Assembly (NCBI GenBank): GCA_008508345.1
Contig: QNGE01000834.1
Coordinates: 1-64,000 of the forward strand
Length of the DNA: 64,000 nt
Direction: 5' to 3'
Source: Paragonimus westermani
Lineage: Eukaryota > Platyhelminthes > Trematoda > Plagiorchiida > Troglotrematidae
Made by a program: the position numbers and the translations under genes. Shown here in pieces: positions 61,293 through 64,000 of this stretch (position 1 is its first letter; the number at the start of each line of letters is the position of its first letter). The notes under the pieces are model-generated. The model was given only the letters and a program-made list of their open reading frames with translations, was not told where the DNA came from and ran no database searches.

Positions 61293-61861
61293 TTGCGATT
61301 AGGCAGCTGAAGCCACTAGTGTGTGTTCAGAAGAGATTATTCATTGAATGGTCACCGCCTGTTGTATCTGTATCCGAGCCACATTCGCTACATGCCTTAC
61401 GGAGAACAACGACTGTAGTGAGGACAAGTGACTCAGTGGGAATGCATACTGTATTGTCGCATTTACAAGCAATCGGGTCATTTTAAAGTATATGGATTAG
61501 TGACCCGTTGGCCGTTGAAGCCGCGACCAATCCAAACACTCTTGGAGCTTTGGCACGAGTGAGGGGCACAGGCGGCCTTGACGCGTATACAACACCGCCT
61601 CAACGGCACCTCTAGATTTTTTGTATATTTCGACAAGACGCTTTCTGCAAGGGAATGAACCCGATTTGAAAATTCATTTCTCGACTGTGTACTAGATAAG
61701 TTGCGATGAACGTGGGCGGGACGAAAATCATACAATAGTCAATTGTTAGCATGTCCCTTCGAATCCGTTCTCGGTTTATCTGCTGGAGGTCGTGGTATGA
61801 ATGCCACACACAATCCGCTCTAAAGTATTGTTAAGTATATTTCCCACGATATTTCGTTTCA

Positions 61862-61985
61862 AACACGGGAACATTTAAACTCCGGATGTGGCTTCGTAGC
61901 TCCGCTGCTTGAGCGCTTGTCGCGTTTGGACATGCTGTTTCTGTCGCTAGTTCCAATCCAGCCGGAACACAGGTTTTTCTCAGTT
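61862..61985 (+). repeat. tRNA-derived SINE (family C), copy 3
   Basis: GATGTGGCTTCGTAGCTCCGCTGCTTGAGCGC (A-box region) and GCTAGTTCCAATCCAGCCGG (B-box region), separated by the same middle CATGCTGTTTCTGTCG seen in the intron 4 copy 1. Preceded by GGGAACATTTAAACTCCG, similar to the flank of copy 1. Confidence 0.65.
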
Positions 61986-63076
61986 GGGTCTCATCTACGT
62001 CATTGTGAACAGGATGTCTAGCCGGTGATCTGATCTTGCTCTGTGGCTGAATACACAAATACACTCTTGCCCGGTTGATAACACCGCCTCATTTTTCACT
62101 CAGTTTTATGGTCAATCAATCTGGTGATATCTTGAAGCTGTTCAACCAGATCTCTCTAATAATGTCTCCTTTCTGTTGGCGACAGTCTTGTGACAAACCA
62201 GTGTAGCTAATAGGGAGGTAGGCCGGGTAGCCCACCAAAACGGCATTCTAGGGAATGCAGTACATATTTTGATGCGTCTATCGAGTCGGCCGTCTGACTG
62301 TTCATGTTACAGCAATGCTCAAACGTAAGCGCGTCAAACCACAATTGAGCACGTCGTGGAATTTCGGCTGCGTGCTCGAATCAACGTGTTTTCTGAGAGT
62401 CAACATTGAGTGGGGAGCATTCCGTCAATACACTTACTGTTTAATGCGTTGGTCTATACTTACTTTTGAAATATACATGATAAGCCGACGGACGCATTCT
62501 TGTTGTGTGTATGCTCGAGCGAATGACTCTCGCAGCTGATAAGAAGCGGGTTGCCCACTCAGTCATCTGTAGTAAGGACGGATGGTTACACTATACTAAT
62601 TACATCACCACTATTCAGTAGCGAGGCGACAGCATGGGTGGAAATGACCGCGGGACAAATACGGAAGAATCACTGGAGGGCAGCATCACATAAAGGAACC
62701 GAGAATGTGCGTGCATAGCGACCGGAGCATCCTCAGCTCAGTGTTGTGTGTAAATGAGTGTTTTTGTTCGTAGTCCGGCTGATACGTATAATCCGCGTAC
62801 TGGTTTCCCCGAATAAATAACCTTTGTGCCTTCCACGTCCTTGGTTCAAAACGCACCCACAGTTTTGAATAAAATGGACTGAGGCAGTTGCCACCGGTTC
62901 ACTAGTTTGGATCCTACATTTTATTTTCCCGGTTTCTGTTTGCTAACCGTTTCACTTTTGCACCTACATTACCACAACGTAGCTCACCAGAGACAGATTA
63001 AACAAGTCGTTGTTGTTGCCCACTTCTCGGTATTGATTGGTTAGGTGTTTCTGATCAATACCGCGCTTTCACACAA
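61986..63076. other. Intergenic DNA, nothing recognised
   Basis: No coding or repeat signature recognised on either strand. Confidence 0.4.
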
Positions 63077-63361
63077 TCATCGTTTCATTCTGCTCCGCGT
63101 AAGTTCATCGAGCTCGACGTGTTGGCTATCATGATTCACAATTCCGCGATCCAGTGAAATTTGAAAGGTTGGGTGATATTCCACTGTTCCACTAGTGAAG
63201 ATAGGATAACGGAGTACGCGAGTAAATGCTGAAGGATCACACAGACGTTCCCATAATACAACATGGTGATTTAGTCCATGCATCAACCACCCTGTAGCTA
63301 ACTGAAAGACATCAGTTTGTTGTTCTGGATCACACGTAATAAGTTGGGCTACAATGACTAA
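63077..63361 (-). CDS. Possible 3'-terminal exon of an unidentified - strand gene
   Basis: After an acceptor-like CTTTGTAG (AG complement at 63362-63363) the - strand reads open for 94 codons to a TGA at 63077-63079. It starts LVIVAQLITCDPEQQTD and includes GWLMHGLNHHVVLWERL and DPSAFTRVLRYPIF. Composition and the lack of stops look like real coding sequence, unlike its surroundings. I do not recognise the family. Upstream exons would lie beyond 63.4 kb, where a SINE occupies the last 200 bases of the window, or outside it. It could also be an old pseudogene fragment. Confidence 0.35.
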   Translation of the reverse strand, partial: LVIVAQLITCDPEQQTDVFQLATGWLMHGLNHHVVLWERLCDPSAFTRVLRYPIFTSGTVEYHPTFQISLDRGIVNHDSQHVELDELTRSRMKR

Positions 63362-63794
63362 CTACAAAGTCAGTTACTGTGTTAATTATGTGATCTAAGC
63401 GCTGGGAACTACCTTGTTCACTCCTTCAAGAATATATCAACATGTCTGGTCGCAGAAAACGTATAAAGTGGATATTTTCTGTCAAATTGGAAGTCTTAGG
63501 ATGATTTGTAGTCAAAAGTAGAGTGGTAGCACTTCTCAGAACATCTGAAAATCGCTGCATTCAACTTTGTGACTAACAGAGACGGTTGCTCGTAAGTTAA
63601 ATGAGCTCAATTTGCGAGTACAACTACGCTGCAAAAGATTCGAACGACATAGCTTTAGGATACCATTCATCTGTGGCTGCAGTGGCTGTAAGACGGGAAC
63701 AGACCCTTACAGGGAAACGTCAAGCGATAAGAGTATCGAGTGCTGCATATGGGCATCGCACACTGGAATCTTTTCCCAGTTTACTTGTGTACAA

Positions 63795-64000
63795 TATTAC
63801 TGATAAGTAGTCGGGGATTTGGTTGATTTTAAGTTGAACATCACTCACATTTGATCGCAGCCTTCACACACCCGTAAACATTCTAGCCACCCTCTTTCGA
63901 CAAGAAGCACTGGACTCCAGTTTCGCTCTTGTTGGAGCTCGTCGGTAGCGCATATTCCTGCCGTGACTGAGTTTAGGATTCCGGTCACGCTTTCATGAGG
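63795..64000 (-). repeat. SINE family A, copy 4, cut by the window end
   Basis: + strand TTACTGATAAGTAGTCGGGGATTTGG, AAGTTGAACATCACTCACATTTGATCGCAGCC, CCACCCTCTTTCGACAAGAAGCACTGGACTCCAG, GAGCTCGTCGGTAGCGCATATTCCTG and a diverged B box in GTGACTGAGTTTAGGATTCCGGTCACG. Same order as copy 1. The 5' head continues past the last base. Confidence 0.8.

Overview
The window looks like nuclear DNA from a flatworm, most likely a digenean trematode. The protein-coding gene it carries is an animal clathrin heavy chain. Some introns are only 32-46 bp while others reach thousands of bases, a size split known from trematodes. Much of the remaining DNA is decayed retrotransposons and tRNA-derived short repeats. 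No bacterial-type operons, CRISPR arrays or rRNA genes are visible. The species cannot be named from what is here.

Region 1 (1-18.3 kb) is a transposable-element graveyard upstream of the gene. It holds two related broken + strand copies of a MULE-transposase-like gene with a SWIM zinc finger (2030-4316 and about 10945-12588). Between them, on the - strand, lie a Ty3/gypsy relic (RNase H region, 5.5-6.3 kb) and a BEL/Pao relic (reverse transcriptase, 7.7-8.7 kb). From 12.6 to 18.3 kb I recognise nothing.

Region 2 (18.4-44.1 kb) is one complete clathrin heavy chain gene on the + strand. It has 18 coding exons totalling 5061 nt (1686 aa), and every intron is GT-AG. Several exons contain few or no long ATG-started ORFs, so the model was rebuilt from splice sites and conserved protein sequence. 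The introns carry an inverted pair of tRNA-derived SINEs (intron 4), a sense-oriented Ty3/gypsy LTR with gag and protease remnants plus a strong G-quadruplex motif (8.7 kb intron 5), a CAT-tailed dispersed repeat (introns 7 and 13) and an antisense LTR (intron 9).

Region 3 (44.1-64 kb) is downstream and mostly non-coding. It contains an internally deleted LINE relic (-, about 46.0-47.4 kb), three more copies of the CAT-tailed repeat, a cluster of a second tRNA-like SINE family (55.4-56.2 kb and the window end), a third Ty3/gypsy relic (-, 58.5-59.8 kb), another tRNA-like SINE (61.9 kb) and one unidentified exon-like open frame on the - strand (63.08-63.36 kb).

The only gene that looks functional is clathrin heavy chain. 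The most unusual material is the pair of intron-containing SWIM/MULE pseudogenes and the small-repeat families, which may be related to each other by composite structure.
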